From CBDEGR01 sp965237895 (GTDB lineage: Bacteria; Acidobacteriota; Terriglobia; UBA7540; JAPUME01): a stretch of DNA of 64,000 bases. The notes beneath the pieces were generated by a model. It ran no database searches. It saw only the letters and a program-made list of their open reading frames with translations, and was not told where the DNA came from. Each line of letters begins with the position of its first letter. Positions within the stretch are counted from its first letter, which is position 1. This document shows, in pieces, positions 1 through 8,973 of the stretch. The stretch is taken from NCBI GenBank assembly GCA_965237895.1, contig CBDEGR010000002.1, positions 186,001 through 250,000 on the forward strand. Direction: 5' to 3'. Position numbers and translations under genes: made by a program.

Positions 1-332
1 AACTGCATGGTGTAGGTCTGAACGAACTCGAATGCCAAGATCAAAAGAAGCGCCGGCAGGAGCAGCAGCAGGGCAATTTGAAGAATGCCCACGCGCGGGT
101 CCACGCTCAGCATCAGATCGAGAAAACCCAGAGCCTGGGAGCCTGGCGTCGGGTCCAGGTAGCGGTCCACCTCCACCTTCAACAGGTAGGGCGGGATCAC
201 CTGAAGCAACGAGGAGGCAATGATACAGAAAAACGCCAGCGCCGTGACCTTCCGGTACGGGACCATATAGCGGAGCAGCCGCCTCATCAGCCGCCCGTCA
301 TACGCTTTGCCGAGAACCTCTTCTTCGTGCAT
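1..332 (-). CDS. ABC exporter subunit, N-terminal part (cut by window edge)
   Basis: Reading the minus strand from the ATG at 332-330 gives an open frame to the window edge. It starts MHEEEVLGKAYDGRLMRRLL, followed by a hydrophobic stretch and the phrase PPYLLKVEVDRYLDP. This is the usual start of the membrane domain of a type IV (MDR-like) ABC exporter half-transporter. The gene begins 14 bp after the stop of the ABC subunit at 347-2092, so the two form an operon and probably a heterodimer of the YheI/YheH, LmrCD or TM287/288 kind. Only about 110 residues are visible. The nucleotide-binding domain, which should hold the intact catalytic glutamate, lies outside the window. Confidence 0.85.
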   Translation of the reverse strand, partial: MHEEEVLGKAYDGRLMRRLLRYMVPYRKVTALAFFCIIASSLLQVIPPYLLKVEVDRYLDPTPGSQALGFLDLMLSVDPRVGILQIALLLLLPALLLILAFEFVQTYTMQ

Positions 333-346
333 GCTCCCAGACTCCC

Positions 347-2092
347 TTAAGCGCTCTCCAATTCATCTTCGATCATCTGCTTCTGGTAAAGCTCTGCGTA
401 GACGCCGCCCTGCGCCATCAGCTCGGCGTGCGTACCGCGCTCGACGATCCGGCCCTGGTCCATCACGACGATCTCATCGGCGTGCCGAATGGTGGAGACA
501 CGGTGCGAAATCAGCAGCGTAGTCCGATCCTTCATGACTTCCTTCAGATGCCGCAGGATCTTCTCTTCGGTAAAGGTATCGACGCTCGAAAGGGCGTCGT
601 CCAGGATCAGAATCGGCGGGTCCCGCAGCACGGCACGCGAAATGCTGACGCGCTGCTTCTGTCCGCCGGAAAGCGTAATCCCCCGCTCGCCGACAAGGGT
701 CTCCATGCCGCGGGGAAAACGCTCCACATCGGGGAGGATTTGGGAGATCTCCGCCGCCCGTTCCACCTCGCCCTGCGTCGCCCGCGCCACGCCGAAGGCA
801 ATGTTGTTCCGGACCGTCTGGCCGAACAGGAACGACTCCTGGGGCACGAATCCGATCTGCGAGCGCAGATAAGCCAACGGATACTCCTGCACCGGAACGC
901 CGTCGATGAGGACCGCTCCGAAGGGGGGGTCGTAGAGCCGGGGCAGCAGATGGACGAGCGTCGACTTGCCCGAGCCCGTCGCCCCGACCAGCGCCACGGT
1001 CCGGCCGGAAGGAATCTTCAGGCTGATATTTTTCAGCACGTCGCTGTCGTTGTAGGCAAACGTAAGATGGCGGAATTCGATCTCGCCTCGAAGGGAGGCG
1101 GAGGGCGCATCGAGTCCGCCTGCCCGGCGGTCGTCAATATCCGGCTGGGCGTCGAAGATGGTTTGAATCCGCTTGAGGGAAGCCTTGCCGCGTTGGAACA
1201 GGTTCGTCACCCAGCCCAACGCGATCATCGGCCAGATCAAGTACATCAGATAGACATGGAAAGCCGTGAAGGTGCCCAGGCTGATTTCTCCCTCCCATAC
1301 ATGCAGCCCCCCCACCCAGAGAACCGCGCCGTAAGAGAGGCCGAAAAGAAAGGTCAAGCCGGGATAGAGGCCGCTCCACAATTTAATCAACCGCCGGTTG
1401 GCGCCGACCAACTCCAAATTCACGTCCCGAAACTCGCGGAGCTGCGGGGCCTCCTGCCCATACGCGCGCAGGACACGGATGCCGACAGCGCTCTCCCGCA
1501 CCTTTTCACTGAGGGTGGCATTCAGCGCTTGGATCTCCTCGTAGCGGTCATGAATCTTCTTGCCGAAAACCTTCACCACCAGGAAGACCACCGGCAGCGG
1601 CGCCAGAACCAGCAGCGCCAGCCGCCAATCGAGATGAAGCATCAGTACGGTGGCGCCCAGCCCCACAACCAGCGTATTGGCAGAATACATGATGCCGGGG
1701 CCGACCATCATGCGCACGGCGTTGAGGTCGTTCGTCGCCTTCGACATCAACTCGCCGGTCCGGCTCCGGTTATAAAACCGCAGCGAAAGCTTCATCAGGT
1801 GGCGGAACAGATCGTTCCGCAGATCGTATTCGATCTCGCGGGAGATGCCGATCAAGATCCATCGCATCCAAAATTGAAAGACCACCTTCGTCAGCGCCAG
1901 CCCCAGCAACAGCACCACAAAGAAGAACAGGCGATCCGTGTCGAACCCTTCGAGCAGGCTGTCGACGCCGGAGCGGATCCACAGCGGCAGCGAGACCCCG
2001 AGCAGTTGGGTCACCAGCAGGGCGGTAAAGCCGACCGCATAACGTCTTTTATAGCGAATAAGGTAGGGCCAAAGAATTTCAAGAGGACTCAT
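347..2092 (-). CDS. ABC exporter half-transporter, permease plus ATPase
   Basis: This 581-residue protein has an N-terminal six-helix membrane domain (about residues 15-310) and a C-terminal ATPase domain. Walker A GATGSGKST lies near residue 370, signature LSGGQ near 473, and Walker B ILILDDALSSVD near 495. The residue after the Walker B aspartate is Asp, not the usual catalytic Glu. In known heterodimeric exporters (TM287/288, LmrCD) this marks the subunit with the degenerate ATP site. The partner gene follows 14 bp downstream and runs off the window. Substrate cannot be told from sequence; lipids, peptides or drugs are typical for the family. The start ATG at 2092 is preceded on the minus strand by a leader with a 13-G run and a plausible promoter. 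Confidence 0.93.
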   Translation of the reverse strand: MSPLEILWPYLIRYKRRYAVGFTALLVTQLLGVSLPLWIRSGVDSLLEGFDTDRLFFFVVLLLGLALTKVVFQFWMRWILIGISREIEYDLRNDLFRHLMKLSLRFYNRSRTGELMSKATNDLNAVRMMVGPGIMYSANTLVVGLGATVLMLHLDWRLALLVLAPLPVVFLVVKVFGKKIHDRYEEIQALNATLSEKVRESAVGIRVLRAYGQEAPQLREFRDVNLELVGANRRLIKLWSGLYPGLTFLFGLSYGAVLWVGGLHVWEGEISLGTFTAFHVYLMYLIWPMIALGWVTNLFQRGKASLKRIQTIFDAQPDIDDRRAGGLDAPSASLRGEIEFRHLTFAYNDSDVLKNISLKIPSGRTVALVGATGSGKSTLVHLLPRLYDPPFGAVLIDGVPVQEYPLAYLRSQIGFVPQESFLFGQTVRNNIAFGVARATQGEVERAAEISQILPDVERFPRGMETLVGERGITLSGGQKQRVSISRAVLRDPPILILDDALSSVDTFTEEKILRHLKEVMKDRTTLLISHRVSTIRHADEIVVMDQGRIVERGTHAELMAQGGVYAELYQKQMIEDELESA

Positions 2093-2132
2093 GGTGAATT
2101 ACCAAGCCTGAAAATTTGTAGAGGAAAAGCGT

Positions 2133-2145
2133 CCCCCCCCCCCCC
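2133..2145. repeat. 13-bp homopolymer C tract in ABC exporter leader
   Basis: Thirteen consecutive C on the plus strand (G on the coding strand) lie about 40 bp upstream of the ABC exporter start codon and downstream of its likely promoter. Such tracts slip during replication, so it may change leader structure or length between cells. Homopolymers this long are also prone to sequencing error. Confidence 0.9.
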
Positions 2146-2194
2146 GCCGTACCGGGCAGGACGCCCCGACAGAAGAGTTTACCCTCACCCGAAA

Positions 2195-2224
2195 AGTATA
2201 AAATATCGATTCGGTTTCGGGCAA
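2195..2224 (-). promoter_or_regulatory. Putative sigma-70 promoter for ABC exporter operon
   Basis: On the minus strand TTGCCC (2224-2219) is followed after 18 bp by TATACT (2200-2195). Transcription would start near 2187 and give a leader of about 95 nt that includes the 13-G run. No other gene lies between this site and the ABC start at 2092. Confidence 0.45.
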
Positions 2225-2353
2225 CTTCTGCGGAAGCCGGGAAGAACCTTTCACCGACCGAAGGGGCGGCCGGAACAAAAGAGACGGCTCCCTGGACCGC
2301 TCGAATTTGTTGGGAAGGGAGGATGTCCTCGGCGAGTCGATTCGCCGAATCCC

Positions 2354-3235
2354 TTAGAGGAACTCGTCGTACAACTTCTTGAAGGTTTCCTGAGAGAGTT
2401 CCATGTTCTGCTTGGCAAGCGGACCCTTCTTTAACGCCGGCTCGCTGTCCTCGTAGGTCGGCTGCTGGTCTTTATAGACCACGCCGATGGGAATCTTATC
2501 GCCCCATTCGAAGGACCGATCCAGCGCGGCCTTCGCGTCGGAGGGATTGTAGCTCTCGTCGTCCTCGAGCTTATAAATCCGCTTCTTGAAGAAAGGATAG
2601 TTGTTGATTTTGTTGTAGGTGACGCAGGGGCTGAAGACATCAATCAGGGAAAACCCACGGTGGGCGATGGCGCCGGCAATCAGGCCGGCCAAGTGCTTGA
2701 TCTCACCGGAATAACCGCGGGAGACGAACGTGGCTCCGGAAACGATGGCGAGCGCGAGCGGATTGAGAGGCGTCTCGACATTGCCGCGCGGAGTCGATTT
2801 CGTTCGCACTTCCTTCATCGTGGTCGGCGAGGCCTGTCCGGTCGTCAATCCGTAAACCTGGTTGTCCATGACGATGTAGGTGATGTCCAGATTTCGCCGC
2901 ATGGCGTGGATGAAGTGGCCCAAACCGATGCCGTAGCCGTCGCCGTCGCCGCCGGTGATCACCACGTTCAACTCGTGGTTCGCCAGCTTCGCCCCGGTCG
3001 CCACCGCCACCGCTCGCCCGTGAAGACTATGGATCCCGTAGGCGTGCATAAATCCCGGCAAATTCGAAGAGCAGCCGATGCCTGAGACCAAGAGAAGGTC
3101 CTCGGGCTGGATGGCAAGCCTCGAGACGGCCAATTCCACGGCGCGCAGGACGCCGAAATCGCCGCAGCCCGGACACCAGTCCGGATCAACCTCTCCTTTA
3201 TAAATCTCCAGCGGCAGCTCTATGACCGTTGCCAT
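2354..3235 (-). CDS. korB: 2-oxoacid:ferredoxin oxidoreductase, beta subunit
   Basis: This is the thiamine-diphosphate subunit of a 2-oxoglutarate/2-oxoacid:ferredoxin oxidoreductase, which decarboxylates a 2-oxoacid to its acyl-CoA and reduces ferredoxin. The N-terminus has WCPGCGDFGVL, supplying cysteines for an iron-sulfur cluster. It is followed by GIGCSSNLPGF and the TPP/Mg motif GGDGDGYGIG with MDNQVYGLTTGQ behind it. A further cysteine lies in SPCVTYN. The length of 293 residues is normal for KorB. The gene follows korA by 46 bp on the same strand, and the alpha chain carries the fused gamma domain, so the two genes give a complete two-subunit enzyme. The substrate is assigned by family resemblance to KorAB and could also be another 2-oxoacid. 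Confidence 0.92.
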   Translation of the reverse strand: MATVIELPLEIYKGEVDPDWCPGCGDFGVLRAVELAVSRLAIQPEDLLLVSGIGCSSNLPGFMHAYGIHSLHGRAVAVATGAKLANHELNVVITGGDGDGYGIGLGHFIHAMRRNLDITYIVMDNQVYGLTTGQASPTTMKEVRTKSTPRGNVETPLNPLALAIVSGATFVSRGYSGEIKHLAGLIAGAIAHRGFSLIDVFSPCVTYNKINNYPFFKKRIYKLEDDESYNPSDAKAALDRSFEWGDKIPIGVVYKDQQPTYEDSEPALKKGPLAKQNMELSQETFKKLYDEFL

Positions 3236-3281
3236 CTCGTCTCCTCCTCGATTTCCCTCAAATTAAGATTCCGTTGCTCTC

Positions 3282-5255
3282 CTACACCGGCTGGTAGGAG
3301 TAGATGGAACCCGTGCTGACTCCGATCATCAGGTCACCGGACTTTTCGCCCGAAGCCCGGTTCTTCAATTCCACATTCCAGACGGCCTCGCCGTTCTTCT
3401 TGCCGTTCTGCGCGATGCCGCCCGGACGGGCTTGGTCGACCAGATGGAGGCGAATATAGTGATAGGCCATTTCGCGGGCCTCCTCCTCGGTGACGTCCAA
3501 AGAGAGCTCCTTGCCGTCCAGAATCGCCTCCACGTGATCGGCGATGTAGGCGGGCGTGAACGGCTCGCCATCATACTTCACAATCTTTGCCGTCGCGGTA
3601 ATGCCCGTCTCCGCCCTCAGGTGGCGGGCGAACTGGCCGCTGTAGTTGGCCTCGATGGTGATGATCTTCTTCGAGGAAATCAACAGTTGCCTCACCGTTT
3701 CGCTCTGGAACGGAACCAGATACTTGATGTGCAACTGATTCGCCTTTTTGCCGCGGGCGGCCAGCATCTGGCGAGCCTCGCGGATGACGCCGAGCGTCGA
3801 GCCCCAACCGACGAGCGTCGCTTCGGCATCTTTCGGACCTTCGAGTTCCGGCGTCTTCAACTCCTTCAGCACGGAGTCCAACTTCTTCATCCGTTTTTCC
3901 ATCATTTTGCGGCGGATGGCGGAATTGGTAAATACGTCGCTGATCAGCACCCCCTCCTCGTCGTGGTCGTCGGTTCCGGCCACGTGCACCGTATTCGCCG
4001 TTCCCGGCAAGGCGCGCGGCGAGACCCCCGAGGGGGTAAAGCGGTAACGCTGGAACGGTCCGTTGCCCTCGGGCCAATTCTCGACAATCTCGCCCCGTTC
4101 GATCGGAACTTCGGGACGAAAAGAATCCGGCTCCACCGTCTCGGGATGTTCGCCGAGCAACAGATCGGACATGATCATGACCGGAAGCTGGTACTTATCG
4201 GCCAAGTTCAAAGCTTCGACCGTCGTGTAGTAACAATCGGTGACGTCCGCCGGGGCGATGATCACCCGCGGATAGTCTCCCTGGGATGCGCCGAAGACTT
4301 GATTCAAGTCGCCTTGCTCCTGCTTGGTCGGAAGACCGGTGGACGGCCCCCCTCGTTGTACTTCGACAAAGACGACCGGAGCTTCAATCATACCGGCCAT
4401 TCCGATCGCTTCGGTCATCAGAGCGAAACCGCCGCCCGAGGTGGCGCACATCGACCGCACCCCCGCGTAACCGGCCCCGACGGCGATGTTGGCCACGGCC
4501 AGCTCGTCTTCGCACTGCTTGACGACCACGCCGGTGTCGTCGGCGTGAGCCGCCATCCAATGAAGGATGGTGGAAGCCGGGGTCATCGGATAGGCGGTAT
4601 AGAGGCGGCAGCCGCCCACCACGGCGCCGAACGCCATGGCCTGGTTCCCGGTGACGAACGGCCGGCGGATGTCGGTAAACTTCCAGCCCTCTTTCAGTGG
4701 CACGAATTTGGATTTGGCAAACTCGAATCCGGCGCGAAGAATGCCGACGTTCTGATCAATCACTTCCTTGCCCTTGTGGGCGAAGGTCTCGGCAATCACG
4801 GAAGTCGCCATGTCGAAATCGAGCCGCAACATGAAGATCAGCGCGCCCATGGCCACCGTGTTCTGCACGATGGGCAGAACACGTCCGAAGGGTTTTACGA
4901 TTTCGGCCACCGGCAGAGGCGCTGCGATCACTCCGTCCTGTAGTTCGATGCCGTCGCAGTTCAGCTTGCTCGAATTGTAGAGAACCGCCCCGCCCTTTTC
5001 CACCTCCGGAGCGTGCCTTTCGATGGTGTCCTGATTGAGGGCGATCAGGGCGTTGAGTCCGTCCCCATGCGAATAGACCTTGTCGGAAGCAATGCGGAGC
5101 CTCAACCAGATGTGCCCGCCGCGAATCAGCGACTGGTAACTATTGTAAGCATAGACGTAGAGACCTCTGCGGGAGGACGTCTTGGCCAGCGTATCTCCGG
5201 TCTTATCCAGTCCGTCGCCGGCGGCGCCTCCGATTCCTACCGTGAATTCCTCCAT
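3282..5255 (-). CDS. korA: 2-oxoacid:ferredoxin oxidoreductase, fused gamma-alpha subunit
   Basis: The first 190 or so residues are the gamma (CoA-proximal) domain, starting VGIGGAAGDGLDKTG with YNSYQSLIRGGHIW. The rest is the pyrimidine-binding alpha domain, with GNQAMAFGAVVGGCRLYTAY and TSGGGFALMTEA, then the transketolase C-terminal-like region. An open frame extends upstream to 5300, but the ATG at 5255 is chosen because AAGGAG stands seven bases before it and the gamma domain starts right there. It works with KorB, downstream, in ferredoxin-linked oxidation or reductive carboxylation of 2-oxoacids. The gene ends in TAG. Confidence 0.93.
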   Translation of the reverse strand: MEEFTVGIGGAAGDGLDKTGDTLAKTSSRRGLYVYAYNSYQSLIRGGHIWLRLRIASDKVYSHGDGLNALIALNQDTIERHAPEVEKGGAVLYNSSKLNCDGIELQDGVIAAPLPVAEIVKPFGRVLPIVQNTVAMGALIFMLRLDFDMATSVIAETFAHKGKEVIDQNVGILRAGFEFAKSKFVPLKEGWKFTDIRRPFVTGNQAMAFGAVVGGCRLYTAYPMTPASTILHWMAAHADDTGVVVKQCEDELAVANIAVGAGYAGVRSMCATSGGGFALMTEAIGMAGMIEAPVVFVEVQRGGPSTGLPTKQEQGDLNQVFGASQGDYPRVIIAPADVTDCYYTTVEALNLADKYQLPVMIMSDLLLGEHPETVEPDSFRPEVPIERGEIVENWPEGNGPFQRYRFTPSGVSPRALPGTANTVHVAGTDDHDEEGVLISDVFTNSAIRRKMMEKRMKKLDSVLKELKTPELEGPKDAEATLVGWGSTLGVIREARQMLAARGKKANQLHIKYLVPFQSETVRQLLISSKKIITIEANYSGQFARHLRAETGITATAKIVKYDGEPFTPAYIADHVEAILDGKELSLDVTEEEAREMAYHYIRLHLVDQARPGGIAQNGKKNGEAVWNVELKNRASGEKSGDLMIGVSTGSIYSYQPV

Positions 5256-5387
5256 AGGATTCTCCTTGAACCTTTTCCGTGGGACCCAAAAAACCGGCAA
5301 CCGGCAGCCGCCGGCTCGCTCTACATTAGGGTCCTTCGGGGCTCTTCGCGAGGTTTTGAGGCTGGTTCGCCCTCAAGATTCAGTAGC

Positions 5388-5987
5388 CTATAGCTCCTGC
5401 CGCCCCTCCATGGCCTTCTGAACCGTGACCTCATCGGCAAATTCCAACTCACTGCCGACAGGCACGCCCCGGGCGATTCGAGTGACACGCACACCCAAGG
5501 GTTTGATCAATTTCGCCAAGTATAAAGCCGTTGCCTCCCCCTCCACGTCGGGGTCGGTGGCGACAATAATCTCGGCTATCTTACTGTTTTTAAGACGTTC
5601 TATCAAACTCTTAATTTGCAGCTGCTCGGGGCCGACGCCACGAAGCGGCGAAAGCGCCCCCTGCAAAACGTGATAAACTCCGTGATATTCGCAGGTTTTC
5701 TCGATCCCGGGGATGTTGTAAGGCTCTTCAACCACGCAGATGATCGATGGGTCCCGCCCCGCATCCGTGCAATAGCGGCAGGGGTCCACGTCGGTCAGAT
5801 TCGAGCAGACACTGCAGGTGCGGATGGTATCCTTCACTTCCCGAATCGTATCGGCCAGCCGCTGGGCGTCCTCTGGCGAGGCTCGGTGGATGTAAAAAGC
5901 GATTCTCTGAGCGGACTTCCGCCCAATTCCCGGAAGTCGCTTAAATTCTTCGATCAACCGAGACATCGGCTCGGCGAGGTCCTTCAT
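5388..5987 (-). CDS. recR: Recombination mediator protein RecR
   Basis: RecR works with RecF and RecO to load RecA at gaps in single-stranded DNA. The 199-residue protein shows the N-terminal helix-hairpin-helix phrase RLPGIGRKSAQRIAFYI, a four-cysteine zinc finger (CSVC and CRYC, about residues 55-72) and a Toprim domain (ICVVEEPYNI and VATDPDVEGEAT). It closes the conserved SRP RNA-dnaX-ybaB-recR block, 34 bp after ybaB. Confidence 0.97.
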   Translation of the reverse strand: MKDLAEPMSRLIEEFKRLPGIGRKSAQRIAFYIHRASPEDAQRLADTIREVKDTIRTCSVCSNLTDVDPCRYCTDAGRDPSIICVVEEPYNIPGIEKTCEYHGVYHVLQGALSPLRGVGPEQLQIKSLIERLKNSKIAEIIVATDPDVEGEATALYLAKLIKPLGVRVTRIARGVPVGSELEFADEVTVQKAMEGRQEL

Positions 5988-6021
5988 ATCCCGCTGTACC
6001 CTTCCTCCCCGACCCTCAGGA

Positions 6022-6336
6022 TCATCCGAATATGCCCGGAAGCTTCAACCCGGAAGAGAGATTACCCATCTGCCCGGCAACCTGCTCGTCCACTTTCCGC
6101 GCCGCCTCGTTGATGGCGGCCAGAATCAGGTCCTGAAGCAGCTCTACATCGCCCGCCTCGACCGCCTCTTTTTCCAGGCGGATCGAAAGCATCTGCTTCT
6201 GTCCGTTCATCTGCACGGACACCATGCCGCCGCCGGCCGTGGCGTCCACCACCAACTCGTCCAACTGTTTCTGCATCTGTTCCTGCATCTGCTGGACTTG
6301 CTTCATCAACTGTTGCATCTGTGCCAAGTTCTTCAT
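6022..6336 (-). CDS. ybaB: YbaB/EbfC family nucleoid-associated protein
   Basis: A 104-residue protein with the glutamine- and methionine-rich N-terminal helix of the family (MQQLMKQVQQMQEQMQKQL) and the central sheet with GGGMVSVQMNGQKQ. It ends with the usual poorly conserved GLKLPGIFG tail. The family binds DNA as a dimer, and the gene almost always sits between dnaX and recR, as here. It starts 4 bp after the dnaX stop, so translational coupling is likely. Confidence 0.96.
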   Translation of the reverse strand: MKNLAQMQQLMKQVQQMQEQMQKQLDELVVDATAGGGMVSVQMNGQKQMLSIRLEKEAVEAGDVELLQDLILAAINEAARKVDEQVAGQMGNLSSGLKLPGIFG

Positions 6337-6340
6337 CGTC

Positions 6341-8086
6341 TCACTCCCGGCTCAAATCTTTCGCTCCCAACCAGTCGCCGTCGAACCGCTCCAGAACGGC
6401 TCGGATCTGCGGGTCGCGCTGCGCCCGCTCCGCCGCCGGCAACGGCGCACCGGCCTTTCCCGAAGCCGCACCGTCACCCTCGCCATCCCCATCGCCATCA
6501 ACGATGGAAATCTCCACCCGGACCGGTCGAGCAAACACCTCACGGCAGGCCTCTCGGAGCGCCTCGCGGTTCTCCCGCCCCTCCAGAAGGTCGAGCGCCC
6601 AGCGGACCTCCTCGGAAAAGACAAAATGAGCCTGCCCGTCCCCACACCTCCAGCCTACCAAGTTATGATCAAGAAAATTACTCAAAAATTTCGAGCACTG
6701 GCGGACACGACTCTTGATCGCCGTCAATTTCTCCTGTTCGCCGTTCGCCGGCGAGGCCTCCAGGCTCGCCCCAGGACCCGACGAGAGGGTCTCTTCTGCT
6801 GCGGGCTCCTGTTTTGAAGCAGGGGGCTCTGAAGAAGAGGCCGCCTTCGCCGCCTGCGGGGAAGCTTCGGCAGACCTTGCCCGGCCGCTGCTCTTCTCCG
6901 GCGCCAAGCTGGAAGTCTTATCGGAAGTTCCATCAGAAGTCCGAGGGGAAGTCGCGCCGGCGCTCAACTCCGACAGCAGATTTTCCAGCGGCTCCAGCCT
7001 CCGCGCGTGAACCAGTTTCATCAGCGCCAGCTCCAGATGAAACCGCGGCTCCGGCGCGTACCGCACCTCCGACTGCACGCGCAACAGGATTTGCAGGAAC
7101 CGGGTCAGATCCTCCTGGCTGAAGGCTCCCGCTAACTCCGTAAATCTTTTTCGGGTTTGCTCGGGAAACGGAAGCAGCTTGGCATCCGCCCCGCAGGTTC
7201 TTGCCACTAAAAGGTTTCGGATAAAGCGCATGAATTCGGACGATAAGTGTTGCAGCTCGAATCCTTGCGTAAGCAGCCGCTCGACCAATTGGAACACGGA
7301 GGAGGCATCGGCCGCCCGGACGGCGCGCAACAGCTCCTCTAAAAGTTCCGCCGGCACGGCGCCCAGCAGGCGCCGGAGCGGCCCCTCTTGAATCTCCTCA
7401 CCGCAGTAGGCGATCGCTTGGTCCAGAAGCGAAAAGGCGTCGCGGAGGCCTCCGGCCGCCGACTGCGCAATCAAACTCAGGGAGGCCTCATCACACCGAA
7501 TCTTCTCTTTTTCCGCCACCGTTCGAACTTGATCCAGGATTTCCGCGTAATCGACCAAGCGAAAAGCAAAATGTTGGCAGCGGGAGAGAATCGTCGTCGG
7601 AATCTTGTGAGGCTCGGTCGTCGCCAATATAAAAAGGACATTCTCGGGCGGCTCCTCCAACGTCTTCAGCAGGGCGTTGAAGGCCTCCGGCGTCAGCATG
7701 TGGACTTCGTCGATAATGAAAATCTTCCGGCGGTCACGCGAAGGCAGGTAGCGGACGTTTTCCCGCAGCTCGCGAATCTCATCAATGCCGCGGTTCGAGG
7801 CGGCGTCGATTTCCAGCACATCGACGGCCGTGGCCGCCGCAATCTCCCGGCAGGAATCGCACTCGCCGCACGGAGTCAGCGTCGGCCCCTGGGCGCAATT
7901 CAAGGCCTTGGCCAGGATGCGGGCCGTGGTGGTCTTCCCCACCCCTCGCGCGCCGGAAAAGACGTACCCGTGCGCTACGCGGCCCTGTGAGATGGCGTTC
8001 TTCAGCGTCTCGGTAACCAGATGCTGACCGACCACCTCATCAAACGTTTGGGGCCGATATTTGCGGGCAAGTACTTCGTAGGACAT
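6341..8086 (-). CDS. dnaX: DNA polymerase III subunit gamma/tau
   Basis: Clamp-loader ATPase of the replicative polymerase. Visible motifs are Walker A GARGVGKTT near residue 45, the zinc module with cysteines in CAQGPTLTPCGECDSC, and the Walker B phrase IIDEVHML. The sensor phrase ATTEPHKIPTTILSRC follows. Domains I-III occupy about residues 1-365. A low-complexity Ser/Ala/Pro linker (about 370-455) precedes a short C-terminal domain, so the full product is tau-like. I see no clear A-rich slippery site for a short gamma form. The SRP RNA gene lies directly upstream on the same strand. Confidence 0.96.
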   Translation of the reverse strand: MSYEVLARKYRPQTFDEVVGQHLVTETLKNAISQGRVAHGYVFSGARGVGKTTTARILAKALNCAQGPTLTPCGECDSCREIAAATAVDVLEIDAASNRGIDEIRELRENVRYLPSRDRRKIFIIDEVHMLTPEAFNALLKTLEEPPENVLFILATTEPHKIPTTILSRCQHFAFRLVDYAEILDQVRTVAEKEKIRCDEASLSLIAQSAAGGLRDAFSLLDQAIAYCGEEIQEGPLRRLLGAVPAELLEELLRAVRAADASSVFQLVERLLTQGFELQHLSSEFMRFIRNLLVARTCGADAKLLPFPEQTRKRFTELAGAFSQEDLTRFLQILLRVQSEVRYAPEPRFHLELALMKLVHARRLEPLENLLSELSAGATSPRTSDGTSDKTSSLAPEKSSGRARSAEASPQAAKAASSSEPPASKQEPAAEETLSSGPGASLEASPANGEQEKLTAIKSRVRQCSKFLSNFLDHNLVGWRCGDGQAHFVFSEEVRWALDLLEGRENREALREACREVFARPVRVEISIVDGDGDGEGDGAASGKAGAPLPAAERAQRDPQIRAVLERFDGDWLGAKDLSRE

Positions 8087-8218
8087 CGAAATTGTATGGG
8101 AGTGACACTCTCAGCGAGTTCCCGCCTGCGCGGGCACCGGCCCGTGTTGAGCCGGGCGGAAGCGTCGCCTCGCACTGATCTCAAACCCAGGAATTCAGGC
8201 CAGACTTCGCAAAGGCCA

Positions 8219-8318
8219 GACTTCGGGTTGATCTGCGGCACACGAAGAGGCCCGCTACCGTTGCTTCCTTCCGGACCTGGCGGGGTTCACAGGCGTCCGT
8301 TGCTCAGAGCCCGAAGTC
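8219..8318 (-). ncRNA. ffs: Signal recognition particle RNA, small bacterial type (4.5S)
   Basis: The minus strand carries the hallmark SRP helix-8 sequence CAGGTCCGGAAGGAAGCA, which binds Ffh. The ends were set by the perfect pairing of GACTTCGGG (plus-strand 8310-8318) with CCCGAAGTC (8219-8227), which closes a 100-nt hairpin of the usual size. It lies upstream of dnaX, an arrangement also seen in Bacillus. Confidence 0.93.
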
Positions 8319-8459
8319 TGACAAGCTTAAGTCCTCATACTAGCACGGGCCGTGTGACGGCGCGTAGACGAAATCCCGGCAAAGGACTTCGGGTACGGCT
8401 TGCCGTGTAAGGGGAACTTTAAATCGACGAATCAGTTCGGCAGGTGGGCACCCGGCAAC

Positions 8460-8488
8460 TTGGCAAGATTGCAAGAGGTCGATATAAT
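8460..8488 (+). promoter_or_regulatory. Promoter of tRNA-Arg
   Basis: TTGGCA (8460-8465), a 17-bp spacer and a perfect TATAAT (8483-8488) stand 11 bp before the tRNA 5' end. Spacing and sequence are near the sigma-70 consensus. Confidence 0.8.
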
Positions 8489-8499
8489 GCAGGCCCTCC

Positions 8500-8576
<77 letters not shown>

Positions 8577-8973
8577 CTTACCTATTTCCTTTCTATGGCT
8601 TAACGAGAGCGCCTCTTTACCCCCCCCAGCCCCAAAACGCCCGATTGTGTCAAAACTGTGCCCATTCTCATGGGGTGAACCCCTCGGTTGAGACAAATTC
8701 TTTGGGCACACTTGCAGTTTTTATTCAACCTTCCTTCGATCTCCTAGCAGGAGATGGGGCCTGGGGAAGGGTACGGCGATAACCCAGCCCGTGAGGCTGC
8801 GTCCACCGAGAAAATAGGTGTCTAACGTGGTCATCCGGTCATTGCGGGTCTTCCAATAGGAGATCGCCGCCACTAAGAGAGTGGATGTGAGAAACGACGC
8901 AACAGTCTAGAACACGGTGTCTGTTCCCTTGTCTTAAGTCACCGTGATCGGTGGCTCTATTCGATGAGATTTC
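8577..8973. other. Non-coding stretch downstream of tRNA-Arg
   Basis: I see no convincing reading frame here. An imperfect palindrome pairs TGTGCCCA (8658-8665) with TGGGCACA (8703-8710), with GGGGTGAACCCC between them. Position directly after a tRNA and before a decayed gene suits an old integration site, but I found no repeat of the tRNA 3' end within the following 5 kb. Confidence 0.4.

Noticed and set aside
428..2434. A 668-residue open frame on the plus strand opposite the ABC exporter
   Set aside because: It is antisense to a clear ABC gene; its residues are low in hydrophobic patterns and follow the shadow of GC-rich codons.
3432..4943. A 503-residue open frame opposite korA
   Set aside because: Antisense shadow of a gene with strong family motifs.
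6341..6700. Programmed frameshift in dnaX
   Set aside because: No A-rich slippery site with a downstream hairpin was visible in the tau linker.
8577..8957. Integrase or attachment site after tRNA-Arg
   Set aside because: No integrase reading frame and no repeat of the tRNA 3' end were seen downstream.
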